Assembly: GCA_003194525.1 (NCBI GenBank)
Contig: NBIV01000122.1
Span: forward strand, 124,001-188,000
Length of the DNA: 64,000 nucleotides
DNA from: Gracilariopsis chorda
Taxonomy: Eukaryota > Rhodophyta > Florideophyceae > Gracilariales > Gracilariaceae
Reading direction: 5' to 3'
Shown: piece after piece, positions 41,491 through 53,494 of the stretch
How the letters are laid out: every line of letters starts with the position of its first letter
How positions within the stretch are numbered: position 1 is the first letter of the stretch
The notes under the pieces: model-generated
The model's database searches: none
Told to the model about the DNA's origin: nothing
The model's input: the letters and a program-made list of their open reading frames with translations, nothing else
Position numbers and translations under genes: made by a program

Positions 41491-42044
41491 ACCAGCTTGG
41501 CGTTGCCTAGGTCCCAGGCCAGCAAACAGTGCCCAAAGTAGCAAAAGGTTGCGATATTGGGCTATTGGCCAAGCTTGAATGGGATGCAAAATAGTGCTTA
41601 TGGTCAGTGAGTGAAATGAATTTAGAACTGCGCCAGTGCAGTATATACGTCTGCTGCAGGAATTTCTGCAATGAAAATTTAGTCTACACTGCACTAGCAC
41701 AGTGCGATATGCCACGTGTTGTAATGGCATAGTGCAATTTGCCACGCGTTTGAATGAACAGCCTGGTGTTGCTGCTGATTGACAGGCACTGTAATTTGAT
41801 TGTATTGCAAGCAATTTAGCAGCCATATCACAGTCAACATGCAACAGCAGCAGCTAATTGACTGAACGCTTTCCTGCTGCTGCTGCTGCTGAATTTTTTA
41901 AATAGTAGAGAGGCGTTGCGCCAAATGGGCGTTTTGCATGTGCAAACGGGTGCGTGCTAAGCGAATTTGTGGCGCAGCGCCTTCTGTCAGTCAACAACAC
42001 CCTCCTCATACATGAGCAAATCATTAAAAGTGGGGGTGTTGAGA

Positions 42045-42095
42045 CAAGTAGAAATGGCCCTCGGCCGTGGGCGGCGCTGCGCACCGCGCCGTTTT
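42045..42095 (-). repeat. 3' end of another Helitron abutting Helitron 3
   Basis: On the minus strand, a GCGCAGCGCCGCCCACGGCC stretch with a GAG-loop hairpin and TTCTACTTG ends at 42045. Helitron 3 starts at 42044. Only ~50 bp of this upstream unit remain recognisable. It makes the second head-to-tail junction in the window. Confidence 0.75.
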
Positions 42096-42109
42096 GTTAG
42101 ATTTGTTGA

Positions 42110-44463
42110 TTAAGTAGCATTAGGGGACTGTCAGATCTTTGGCCTTGCCGTTACGCACTAATCATGCCTCTTTTTTGAATTATTTACCTAACCATTTTCA
42201 TTGCTGCCAGATCTCTACATACCACAATTACCTATTCCTATAGCCATCGTTGTCCCTGCATTGTGAGTCTATGAGTTCCGCGTTTCTTTTTACCGAAGCC
42301 ACTTCCGTCTCTGCGTTATGTTTTTTTTGCGGTACGCACTAGGCTCTTGGTATCTTTTGTGCTTTTTTACACTTTGCGCTGGTCTTCCCAGGGCTATTTC
42401 GTTCCTCTTATCTTTCTTGTATGCAGTTTTGGCTTGCTTCTTCTACTTACAATGTTTGACAGAAAGAAAACTTCGTTTTCCGCATCCATCCAAAGCTAAT
42501 GCAATATTTCTCACTCATCAGACAATTCGCCTTCGCCTGTGTCTCTTTCAATCACCATTGCTCACAGCTGCGCACTAGAAAAGCGGTTTTCTACTCTGCT
42601 TTTTACATTGACGCGGCTGCACGTGTCATTGTTTTTAAGCAATCCACCTTTGTTTTTGTCTTATTCACTATGGCACACAGCCTTGTATGGTAACGGCCCT
42701 GCTCTACACAGCTTTCTACTACAATGCGTTTGCACAGCTCTCCGCTTTTCTTACACAGTCCGTACACCTCTTGTCTGTCAAATTTCTTTCACTTACGCTA
42801 GTGTCGAGCATTATCCCTAGGCGGGAACTCCTCCAAAGATGTTCGCAGCCTTGCTCTCTTTTCAGATAGGTGCAGCGACAGGGCCCTCCGTACCAGAAAG
42901 TGTTCGTGTGTAAAATCAAGGTGGATTCTGGCTATGCCGACAGAGTTGATACCGGGAATCGGCTTACCAGCTAGTCAACATAGTGCACAGGTCCGTGTGA
43001 GCAGTGTTCCGGTCCACGGAGAATCCAGAAAGGGAAATGGCAAAAAGAGCAGAAACCGGAATCAGAAGTACAACCAGGGGGGTCCTAAGGAAAGCCGAAA
43101 AGCCCCAGCGGGGGGGGTTCTTGCTTTTTTTGCCAGCACGGCAAAACTCAATACTAAGTCGAACGGCTATCTGTTCCCACAATAGAAAGTAACCAAAACG
43201 GTAAGAACAGTGAACAATGGGCGAGCCCACGGGGTAAGGGAGATCAACGGTCCTTGGTGATACTGTGCGGGTGAGTATAATGACATTGAACGCGATGGAA
43301 CCCCTGCAGGAGTTGTTCACTTCGCACATGTGATAAACTCAGAGCCGAGTCACACCGCGTCTTTAATTCATGGTAAAACGGCAAAGCCGTCCTCCCTTAA
43401 GTACTATTGGGTTGCAATAAACTAAGAATAGTACTACTGTCGTGTAACACACTTGTGGTCCACACACTTGTGTCACTTGGCGGCACTGCCAGCCACGGCA
43501 CAACACGACACGTGTGACTCAAGCCAACCATGAATAATCACCGTACGCTTGCCACGCGTCCATCTGTTCAAGATACCACAGAAATCACCCACGAAGGTTA
43601 CAAAAATACCAATTAAAATTCATATCGAATTTCACCCAATATTTCCAAGGGTCCACTCATACCTGAGTTGAACCTATGCCACATTGGTATTGAATCATTC
43701 ATGATCCACCTCGCCTAGAGAGTATTCGTGAACGCATTGCTGTAAAGTTACTTGAAAGCTCTTGCAACAAGAATTTACTTTGATCCAACTACTAACAACT
43801 TCTATTCTCTTGAAACATTTTCAAGTATGCTCAAAGCCTTCCCCAGTACTCTGTATATATCCGCAGGAGAAGTACTAGATTGCAGTTGCGATGATTACTG
43901 AGATGCCCCTCTAAGCTCCGAAGATGAAAAAGACGTAAGTTTTCTCTTTGAGTGGAATCTCTCCGTATATCCTTTAATTCTGCGTTTCATTCTAACATAA
44001 CCTTTACTCGGTGGTTTGATCGTCGTGTGTTTTTTATGAACAGAACCAGAATTCACAACGAACTATCTTTGCAAACCAGGAAGGCTCTCTAAGTCTGAGA
44101 CTAAAGAAAGCGGTGGTACCGATCATTGAGATAACACGTCCTTGACATTTTCCAAGAATTGTTGAACGCGCTCTACCGCATTCATTGTCATACTTGATGC
44201 AGTTCTATGTCATTCATCAAGCAGCGCGACTATAGATGCTCTGGTAACGTAATTCTGCACCTCAGCACTTCTGTCTTTCACATTATGTCATCGAAATCAA
44301 TATCAGTTTCGTTTGTAGTGCTTTTGCGCAGCAGCTTTTCTCACTCTTCTTTTTTATACATTCCTGCCTGCTTTCGTACTTCGCTTGTATCTTGAACAGA
44401 GATTACGTGATCAGATGCTCTCCATCATGGATCAAAAAGGTGATAAATGCTGATGCGCTCACC
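42110..44463. other. No recognisable gene
   Basis: Short frames only. An ATG frame at 42318 (MFFLRYALGSWYLLCFF, 86 codons) is hydrophobic in its first half and could encode a small membrane protein, but it has no homology I recognise. A GC-rich strip around 43000-43200 carries G runs. A hairpin CGGCAAAGCCG lies near 43379. Confidence 0.4.
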
Positions 44464-44715
44464 CTAAACGGGACTTAGATCCGGTAGTCTTAGAAGTTCT
44501 TCTGGGCATACATATGCATATTTCACAATGTGTCTACATGGACAATCTATTGTTAGTGACATGTGACAGGTGCATGATGCAAAAAGATTGCTTTCTGGGC
44601 CATTATCCGTTGGAATGACCGTAGTTGCGAACAAGACGACAACTGGTCTTGCCTGTTGCTGCAAAATCCTGGATGAAAAGGTCGGAGGTCTTCGTTGTTG
44701 CAGTTCCAATCGCAC
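44464..44715 (-). pseudogene. MULE transposase, SWIM zinc finger
   Basis: The segment FASCTCHMSLTIDCPCRHIV fits the SWIM finger of FAR1/MULE proteins (CxC, then CxH at the end). It stands downstream of the transposase core on the same strand and in the correct order. Confidence 0.7.
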
Positions 44716-45106
44716 TACTGGGCCAATTGAGCTCCCATGTTCTAAAACCAGTCTAGAACAGGTCTCGGTGTCCTACTTGATCATAGAGGTTGAGATAACC
44801 GCAAATGTTTTGCCCTTTCGATGCTCATCTTTTTGAACTTAGTGAGAAAGTACGTCGTGTACTCTATGACAAGGTAATTTAGAACTTCGTCTGGTAACGG
44901 TAGCAGGCAATCTCGTAGAGACCGAAATCTACTACTTAAAGAAGATACTGACTTTGTGCGAGCGTCCTGTCGCCTGTCCTCTCTTTTGAACGTTTTTCGA
45001 CGCATTCCGTAGGGTGTATGAGAGGAGGGAACCTTCTTAGAGAGAATATACGCCTTACATACGAACTTGGATGCTTCCGTGTAGCCAGTACCATGGGAAG
45101 GTAGCT

Positions 45107-46114
45107 CTAAGGGACGACTAAGTCTTTAAAACAGCTCACGACCATGTGCGGCTTCTTCAAGTGAAGGTATCGATTCCAAGCTGGAGGTCTTTCCCCGAAA
45201 TGTTCAAAATACTTCCTTTGGAAAGACTCTCTGCGTCCCATAAAGCTTTGTACGGTTCGTGATCTTGGCATTGCGAACAAGTCCCTGGACATACCTTCAT
45301 ACAAAAACAGGCGTTTCATATGGGCGCACCATGATGTCACGTTGCGCATGTGGTTCTGGTTAAGATTTCGTTCATCTAAAGAAACGAATGACCTATCAAA
45401 CACCAACCCCACAGCGTTGATGCACGGAATGCTTTGGTCCATGGTTATCATTGCCGGTGACATTGGAATGATAGACTTAAAGCAGGACAGCACCTCAACG
45501 AAGTGAGCTGTCGTTTCTCCTGAAATGAAACCCATAAAGAAAGTTAAGGTGAATCCATCGTTTGCTCTTCCATTCAAAGTGAAGAGTGGATACCCATATC
45601 GATTTTCTATGGCTTTGCAATCAACCGATACACCAGGTACAATCCCAAAACTTTCGTAGTCCTCCAACCACTGTTTTCATGACCAGCAAGCCAGCTTTAT
45701 TCGTCCTGCGGAGTCACACTTAAAAGAATAATTTGTTTCTTGGATCCTGTCTACTGAGCTCAATACAAATCTCACCCAACCCCATGCACTCCAAGTACTT
45801 CGGGTTACTCCCTGACCCTGCACATCATAGTTGCTTTCGTGCAGATATGGGATTGATCGGCTCTCGTGCTTGTCTTCAAGATACTTTATTGTGTCCTTGG
45901 CAGATATGTGTAGCTTTCCAGTCATGTGAATTGCCTCAGCTCTCATTGTTGGAGCAAAATACTTCACAGTTCTTTGTTGGGTTGACAGGTGTGTATGCCT
46001 CGCCGCTGTGAATTCAGCGACGTAGCTTCGTCTACGAGTACTATCCGAAACCATCTTGATCGTCATCGAAAACGAACAACGGTCTTTCTTGTCGTTGTAC
46101 TTCTGGCCCTTCAA
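45107..46114 (-). pseudogene. MULE transposase, DDE core
   Basis: Two frames joined by a single in-frame TGA (45677-45679) form the MULE-type transposase core. The block VDCKAIENRYGYPLFTLNG (about 45615) holds the first catalytic Asp in the family's 'D.TY..N.Y..PL' pattern. FFMGFISGETTAHFVEVLSCFK and MITMDQSIPCINAV (second Asp, about 45430) follow. The N-terminal part is helical and carries SFSMTIKMV and YVAEFTAARHTH. It cuts and pastes DNA in live relatives. No TIRs were found. Confidence 0.75.
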
Positions 46115-46508
46115 AATTCTTTTTGTAGAACTGGCTGATCTCCAGATACTCCGTTACATTTCTTTCCTTCTCCTTCAAAACAACATAGATAGAAGTTCTC
46201 ACAAATATGTAGAATCCCGTACAGTCGGCAATATGTTAAAAGTCCTTCAGAACATCATGGCCGGGGTAATTCAAAGGAAATGATTGAAGAAATGCGAGAA
46301 AAGCAGCCTTAAAGCACTCTTCCATATCCTCGTTCTGATATTACTCAACAGTGTGGCTGTTGTCTTCATCCTGTTTGATATCCTCCCCATCAGTTTTCAG
46401 AATCTCAATCTGGCCAGTAGCCTTACTATTACCGCCCAGTTCTACTAAAAAGACATAGGATAAGTCAAGAGGGAGCTCCTCTTCGTCGTCGAGAAAGCAT
46501 TCCATAAA

Positions 46509-46862
46509 CTAAATTGGATCTTTACCACCTTCCGAACTTCCTTCTTCATACAATCCAATACTGCGTGTGGAAAGCATCCTATCGTCTTCCAATGAAACCT
46601 TATCGGTAGATACTTCAGTTTCCACTGCTACACTAAACTGCAAGTTCTCCAGTGAAGTTTCCGGATAACATTCTTCACGCTTCTCCAAAACCTCAGGTCT
46701 GTCATCTGCGGGCGATCGTTTGTCAATCTTAAAAGGCTCCTTTCCATTCTTCAAAATAGCAGAGGGAGTTTCGGAGCCAGATACGTCCTCTACAACACCT
46801 AAATTATGTCCATGGTCCACTACGTCTCCTAAAATGAGAGCATTGTCATAATTCCTTCTCAC
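46509..46862 (-). pseudogene. MULE region, acidic linker frame
   Basis: A 117-codon frame (MRRNYDNALILGD) rich in Glu, Asp and Ser lies between the FAR1-like frame and the transposase core. It may be the linker of the same protein or chance. No motif is recognised. Confidence 0.35.
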
Positions 46863-46867
46863 TTCTC

Positions 46868-47452
46868 CTACATCTGGCGAGATAGCATCTTCTCCACATT
46901 CTCCAATCTTGATATTTCTATGAATAGAGACTGTGTTGGTATTATGGAGCGATGTAAGCTGCTCAGAGTCGGGATGGAAGCGCTTCGAATTGGATAACGG
47001 AGGTGACTTACTGCTAATTTAGACATCAGAACTTTGTTTGAACGTGCTTCAAGAGATATCCCATGAGAAACTCTTTTCAATCGTCCATTATTCCAATAGA
47101 AAGATCTTTCTGGTACTTGACACCCTCTCTTCGGCCGCAAACTGTTTTCCAACATCTTCCAATCCGGTTCATTCATCCCTGTTACTCCATTCTTTCTCCA
47201 GATTCTAAAGTGCGAGATAAGAAATCCCATAATAATCTCTACTTGCATGTCAATCTTCTTTCTGATGCTCGATAGAGGGTCATGGTTGTGATTGAGACAA
47301 TAAGATACCTCCCATTTCTTTTTACGTCTGGTGAGGTTGAAAGATATGTTCCAGTGACAATTAGAATTCATACAGCGCATCCTTCCCATAAAAGCCCTAT
47401 CGTTTCCCTTAACGCTCCCGCAAACTGTTTGAAAGTAGTGAAGGCCATACAT
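46868..47452 (-). pseudogene. MULE transposase, FAR1-like DNA-binding domain
   Basis: An ATG at 47452 starts MYGLHYFQTVCG. The block MRCMNSNCHWNISFNLTRRKKKWEVSYCLNHNHDPL has the C-x4-C ... HxH arrangement and aromatic spacing of the FAR1/WRKY-GCM1-like zinc domain at the front of many MULE transposases. The later part of the frame loses similarity. Confidence 0.65.
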
Positions 47453-48314
47453 CCAACCATTCGTTGTTACCAGTTACTGTAGGGTTCTTACTAAATCGTC
47501 CACATGATCCACTTCATTTGGCAACTGCAGCTGTGGCACAGAACTGTTCCCTGCATTAATCCAAACTGTAAGAAGTAGGTCTTGAACTACGGAAGAAGCT
47601 GCATTGTAGCTATCTTCAAAACATATCTTCCAAGGTACACGGTTCATAGACACCGTGGAGAGACGTCTATTCAGCAGCTCAATTTTCTCAAGACAAGCTT
47701 CCCTTCTTGGCCGTTTCTCCTCTCTTCTTTCTATATATATTTGTCAGGCGTCTTGGCGTAAACTTCGTCCCTGTCTAATTTGCCGCTCCCAGTGCCCGAC
47801 TCACTTCTATGGGATTTCAGTGTCCCGGATTCTGTAGAATGGTTCGGCTGTTCTACCATTTCTCTGCGCCGAAAAATGCTCCCATTCTTAGATTTCGTAC
47901 TCTTTGACTTTTGTGCCTTCTCTTCATTCACTTTGGAATCTTTATACGCCGATTCGTACCCTGGTCTCAGAGTTTTGCCCCATCGGCTAGTCTGAATCTG
48001 AATTTCTTTCATTCGTGACAAACTGTGAGCTCAAGCCTCAAACATATGCTCTCGTTAATGAATTTAGTACTCGCTGACCGTTGTTTCCGTCACTTTTTCA
48101 GTGCTAAAGTACTGACCTGTCATCAAAATTTGTACCAGCCAGCTCCTTGTCGACATACAACGATATCGCTTGGAGAGCTGAGGACTATACCCCTGTGCAT
48201 ACGATTTCTCTGTAGCGCATCCTCGATCCGAAGAAAACATGGTAAAGAACGAGATTATGTAGCATCTACAGCTGTAACTGTCCGCTTAACGGTAGTAATT
48301 CTTGATTTATAGTA

Positions 48315-48872
48315 CTATCTTTTCCGGGAAAGAATAGCCTTACATTTTTCATGAAGAATGCTGTAGTCAAATGCTTTCTTAAAAAGCTTCAATAGAGGCA
48401 TTGAATACTTAAAACGTAGATTATCCCCAACGTACACCGTATGCTCCTCTATCTTCTTTCCATCAACATCCACATATATTTTTCCTAGTAGTAAACACCA
48501 ATGTTCATTTCGCAGGTTCAAAGAAACTAGTTCCGTGTAAATCTCACCAGAATGCGCAGATAAATTAACAGAAAGAGACTTTTTTATCATTGACAGGAAC
48601 GATTGATCTTCCTCCTGAGATAAATTCTTTTGTGGCTTCGAGAACCCAGACAGCGCAACTTCTGTATCACATGGACAGAAACAGGCATCATGCTTCGGTT
48701 CCATGTTCATTATCGCACTTGTGATGAGGTTGCTGCAAAGATAACATCTGATTTTTGAGCTGTGAACAAAAAGACAAGATCTATTTTTTTTCTGTTCTTC
48801 ATCTACTATATATAGTATATATGATGTTGAATCAACTTTAACCGAGGTATGGAAGTTGTGATTAGCAGTCAT
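48315..48872 (-). CDS. Hypothetical Cys-containing protein
   Basis: A 185-codon frame from the ATG at 48872 (MTANHNFHTSVKV). It contains CYLCSN and CFCPCD, possibly a metal-binding site, and a C-terminal half that looks like a folded domain (LNLRNEHWCLLLGKIYVDVDG). It lies upstream of the MULE on the same strand and may be part of that element. I do not recognise the family. Confidence 0.35.
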   Translation of the reverse strand: MTANHNFHTSVKVDSTSYILYIVDEEQKKNRSCLFVHSSKIRCYLCSNLITSAIMNMEPKHDACFCPCDTEVALSGFSKPQKNLSQEEDQSFLSMIKKSLSVNLSAHSGEIYTELVSLNLRNEHWCLLLGKIYVDVDGKKIEEHTVYVGDNLRFKYSMPLLKLFKKAFDYSILHEKCKAILSRKR

Positions 48873-48908
48873 ATGCGTCTTTCTACATTTGGATGATAAG
48901 ATATGCAA

Positions 48909-51900
48909 ATCTTGCGTACTGTTGTATCGACATCGCTTGTCATTAATGTATCAAGTCGCGTTTTGGAGTTAAGATTGAAAGCTGCATCTCATGCATATTT
49001 GGGAGTTATACAAAAGAAAATTTGTTAGAATGGAATTTCGTTTTTCTTAGGTGCCTTTGTTGTATAATTAGCAACATGTGCACTGAGTTTTGCCATCGTT
49101 TTCGAGGGAAGACCTCAAATGGAGATGATGTCTTGATCAGCAATGTAAAAATACAGAGTATGTTTCTATATGCCAGATTAAGAGCTTTGTCAGTGTCCGT
49201 GACGATTCAAAGCTCCGCCAATATTTTCCAATATCCGTAGCGGCAATTCTATAAAAAAAATAAATGAATATAATGGTGATAAGACATTGGTCGACTGAGA
49301 AGCTGATAATTTGGCGAAGGGGTTTGGATAGAATGGAAGAGGCAGGATTAGTGCATGACAGCGACGCCAGAGATCTGGTAGTTGACGATGGCAGAGACCG
49401 TGGGCTGATGTGTTCTCAGTGAGCGCGATGAAAAATCAAAGATGGCTGAAGACTTTGCGCTTAGGGGTACGTTGTTGCTGGTTTGAGTTGCTCATTTTTG
49501 TTTGATTGGTCTACTGGGGAAATAGAGGGCTGTGATTGGCCGCAGCAGAATGTGCATATGCAAGTCATTAACGTCGGTCAGTTTTCTGGAGAGCTCGTGC
49601 TGAGCTGCTCCTTTTCAATCAACTTCCTACGCCGGCTACACCGTGTAGATTATCCCTTGGCCCCCCAACCAATGAAGCAGCGGCTGGCATTAAGATACCC
49701 TGGTAATCCCTGTAGGTTTGAATCCCGTGGGCGTGCAAGAGCGGCTTAGGCATCATCATACAGTACCATATCAATTAGCCTTCGTAAGTAGCATTGCATC
49801 TGTTGACTGCAGCTATTTTGGTCTCATGACCGGATGCTTAGGAATAGATTCATTCCCCGTTTCCTGTTAACGCTGCTCATACGTTATGGTCCGGATGCTT
49901 TCCAGTGTCCCCACTCTACCTGGCCGCATTCAATATGCGAGCCTGGCCCTCTGCGCTGTACGTTCTGCATAGTATGGCTTACATGCCATGCAAAAACTCG
50001 TCTCTTCATGTGATGGGGAGCCAGTAGACGTATGCTTCGACGTCGCAAATGTACATCCATAACAAATCTTGACACTGGCTCAGTGGTTTTGCTGACTCAT
50101 TCAATGACCAACACGACCAAGAATATGCTACAGTGCCGAAGTCTGTGCCGTCCGAATACATTGGCGCACGGCGGGTGTGGGAAATTTGATATTGCTCACT
50201 GTGCGGCACACTAGATTGCTTCACCACACTGTGGCAGAGAGTAATTCTTAGCCGAGCTTTTTGTCCTTGGGCACTCACTGCCACGAGGCCTATACCAACA
50301 GAAAAAGGGGAAGCTGTTAATTCGCACAATCCGTTATGTCATTCGTCAACTTCAGATATAACTAGGAAGTCGAGGGTCCATGTAAATGGTTTTTCTGTAA
50401 ACGATCCATATCCCACCACAGAGAACCACCAACACAACAGCGTCGAGTTTGCGCAGTTGTCTTGCATTTTCAATCACACTTGCTTAGCATTATCTTGCGG
50501 TTCACCGACAATGCCTTTTAGTGCCCAAGTCTTTCCATCAATAAGTACCTTATGGTTGGTAGATTGATGAGCACAGACTAAAGGATCTTCATCAAAGCCG
50601 TCGTGTAAATGTGTTTGTCATTGTGGGACTCCACAGCTCTGCGCTCTTGTGCGCTATCCAATCTTTTGACATTCATCTGCCTTCTTCACCGAACTTTCAA
50701 AACAGACATAAACTATCACGTGTGGTTTCGGAAATGGCCTCTACCCAGCAGGTTGCTAAAAGGTCCTAGGAGAGAAAACTTTGACTACGAATATTTAATT
50801 CTTCCTGAAGTGTTGTAAGGCTTTCAGAAGCCATATAAGCAAAAAGAACAAACGAGAGTTATGACTGCAGCGGCAACTTTGACTACTGCACCAAGAAGAT
50901 CGGTTAAAATCTCACCCAAGTGCAGCCGCCAGAGCGCAAATACCAAAGCGAAATCATAACGAAGAATTGGACGCCGTGCGAGCGCTACGGGTTTTGATGC
51001 TGTGCTCGGATCTGGTCTCAATTCGGTTTTTAGCGTTTGTTCCTGGACCAAGTCTGAAGGGCTAGCACGGTGTCCAGTCGTTCTGATAGTGGTGCACTAG
51101 CAGCTGCGTCTCGGTGAGCTTTTAACCCGATCTTGCTGATGCCGTAGTCACCAGCAACTCTGTCCACGTAACTGTGGGTACAAAAAGTCTTCTGACGGTT
51201 ACTTGGTCTTGAGGCTTGTGGGGTGGGTATTACTATCAGGAACATCTGGAATTTACGTTCCAATAGAAACAGAGCACAAGTTCCTGGTGATGTTGAACCG
51301 TATTCCTGTGCGATACCTACCTCTCAAGAGTCTAGAAGCAGACTAGACCACAGGAGAGGTCAGTGGCCTTTTGGGAGGGTCTTACGTGGCCATGCGCTAC
51401 CGACAATGTCGGGCAAGAACAGCACTGCTTTCAGGTTACTCTGGCACTACTAAAGACGGTCGCGCAGGGCCGTGCGACTACGACGGTGGAAAGATATCCA
51501 TCCTGTCTGCTGTTGGACATGGATTTTGTAACGCGCATCGCTGTTGCAGGCAGCTGCAGCTCCTTCCAGATCATGATACTGTACCATTTAAACTCGAAGA
51601 TAGAAGATTGCTACCCCTGCAGTAGATACCATAGACAGAATGCCATACGTACTCCAGCTTAAGCCTTCTGATAGTTGCATGGCTGCCGTTTGTCTCCCGA
51701 CACCAAACCGACAGTGCAAAAAGGCAATTACAGTACAACGACGTACAAGAAGAGACGCAGTCCGCCTATCTTCCATACCAGTGAGGAGGAGGGGACCTTT
51801 GGTGTTGCCATTCAACTCTTAGCGCCTCGCGAGTCGGGAGGCGCTAAGAGTTGAATGGCAATCGGGAGTCCCGACACCGAACGGACAGTACAAGTGCAGT

Positions 51901-52449
51901 GCAACGACGCACAAAAAGAGACACAGTCCCCTTATCTTCCATATCCGTGAGGGGAGGGGACCTTTGTTGTTGGCATTCGCTTTGCTCGGGGAGATAACAG
52001 ACACCAGCACACGCGGCACAGCTTGTTCTGTTGACCATGAACTTTTTAGCGCGTCCCGTGTGCGTCACGCATCAGTATCTAGACTGTCTCGAATGTTTTT
52101 CAAATGACCCTTTACAAAGAAAGGAAAGAACGGCATGCACTTTCTTGTGCCCACTACTTCAGTTCGCGCCGGCACGCTCACGAGCCGGTACCGACGGTAG
52201 CTGCAAAATAACAGTCACCGTGACAGTGGTGACGCAGCCCCACTTGATATAAAATATCGATTAGCGAGCCCACCGCCGCAGTCCGTATCAGAAGAGCTCC
52301 CACTGCGCGTGCATGCGTCTTACATGTTGACACCAACAATGGTACCAAATGTTTTGTGGTTTGTGCGCTGGTTATAAGAAGTTGTGAGAAGCGATGAGGG
52401 AGCCCGTGAAGGGCAACGGTTGTGTGCTGATTCAACGCCATCTTCATCA
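48909..52449. other. No recognisable gene; structured repeats near 51.7-52.0 kb
   Basis: Short, domain-free frames throughout. The notable content is a perfect hairpin at 51805-51861 between two direct repeats (51696-51813 and 51870-51978), listed separately. A tRNA-like T-arm at about 49705-49735 is not part of a full cloverleaf. Confidence 0.45.
51696..51978. repeat. Direct repeats flanking a 24-bp perfect hairpin
   Basis: Two ~110-bp direct repeats share CCCGACACC, GAGACRCAGTCC, TATCTTCCATA and GGGGACCTTTG. They flank a perfect 24-bp inverted repeat: TTGCCATTCAACTCTTAGCG and four more bases (51805-51828) with 51838-51861, around a 9-nt loop. The hairpin's outer bases overlap the end of the first repeat. 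It could be the inner ends of two copies of a small element inserted side by side, or a cruciform. Confidence 0.7.
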
Positions 52450-52806
52450 ATGACGACTTCCGAACTCCCGGCACTCTCGCACAATGAGCTCCATCGCTCC
52501 ATTCAGAAGCTCATGCGCCGCCACGAGCGAGCCATCAAACAAACCGGCGATGTGAGCGCAATGCTCTCTCTCGCCGAGCTTCTCAAGGACAATACCTATG
52601 GCATCAACACACTTACCCCATATTTCCCTTACATCAGTCCGAAGGAAGATCTTTTTATTCAAACTTGTGAGAAGGACGATAATCAGATACAGATGCTTGG
52701 AAATCCAGGAATCAGCAACCAAAGCGAACAACCAGCGATCAATAGTACAATATTAGAACAGGAGGGGAATCCGAGGACCGCCATGAAAGAGATCCTAAGG
52801 AAGTGA
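52450..52806 (+). pseudogene. Sel1-family gene, truncated 5' fragment
   Basis: From the ATG at 52450, the first ~54 codons (NELHRSIQKLMRRHERAI, then VSAMLSLAELLKDNTYGIN) match the N-terminal repeat of the Sel1 gene (RRERRLERAISARN, DAMLSLSELLQRGAPGV). The similarity stops at 52611, exactly where repeat R1 begins. The rest of the frame is read from R1. It is a truncated family member. Confidence 0.65.
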
Positions 52807-53494
52807 GATCCATTCCGATGGTGCTGTAGACGGTGGACTAATCCTGCATCGGCAGGGAAGGACATCCCTTGGAAACAGCTTTAGAGAAGCTGCTCTCATT
52901 ATGTACCTTGCGGTACACCGGCGGTGGCAGCGGTTGTGCCGCACTTCACGCTTGATTTCGTGTATTCTGTGCTTCAGGAAAGAGAACATGCTGGACAATG
53001 TCAAAAGGCGTGAAGGAAGCTGAAAAAGGTATTGACCGGTGAGGAAGGTATCTGGGGCAGTTCACGTTGTCCGATCACCTGTGTGGCGAAGAGTTGAGAG
53101 CTTCGTTGTATAGTGCCACCGGTGTTCTGCTAGGGGTATAATCATTTATTGATTCACAGCTGTGCTTGATTGCAAACCAACTGGGCGTTGACAAGTGGGA
53201 ACGTCAGCATTCATGTTGTCATTCAGTAGCCTGCTACTCTGCCAGAGACAGTAATGTTAGCCGGAACACTCTTCATCTGTATCGAATAAAATACACAAGT
53301 CTTTCCATAGAACAGATTGAAGTATACTCTTGGAATCAGACAGTGTTTAAGCCCTTTTCTTGCTGCGGCAGTAAAAAATGAAAAGCTGTTCGTAATGACA
53401 AAGGGATTTAAATATGTTTGTAGAAGGGTACACAAATAATCTATCTGAAGGGGATGCAAAACGCTTCGGAGTCGATACGAACTCCTCTCAACTG
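52612..53494 (+). repeat. Dispersed repeat R1, copy 2
   Basis: Same orientation as and collinear with 2963-3836. Its left edge interrupts a Sel1-family reading frame, which suggests insertion or a recombination breakpoint there. Confidence 0.7.

Larger units (their letters stand above)
39180..42044 (-). mobile_element. Helitron 3 (internally deleted)
   Basis: On the minus strand it starts TCTCAACACCCCC at 42044, carries the same 5' stem-loops, CAG tract and long hairpin as Helitron 1, then jumps (near 41490) into the helicase half of the ORF. It ends with a GAA-loop hairpin plus TTCTACTTC at 39180, followed by T. The N-terminal, Rep and linker parts are missing, so it could only move with help from another copy. 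A solo LTR interrupts it between the helicase stop and the 3' hairpin. Confidence 0.85.

Noticed and set aside
49690-49745. GGTTTGAATCC resembling a tRNA T-arm
   Set aside because: No matching A box, D-arm or acceptor stem in the preceding ~70 bp.
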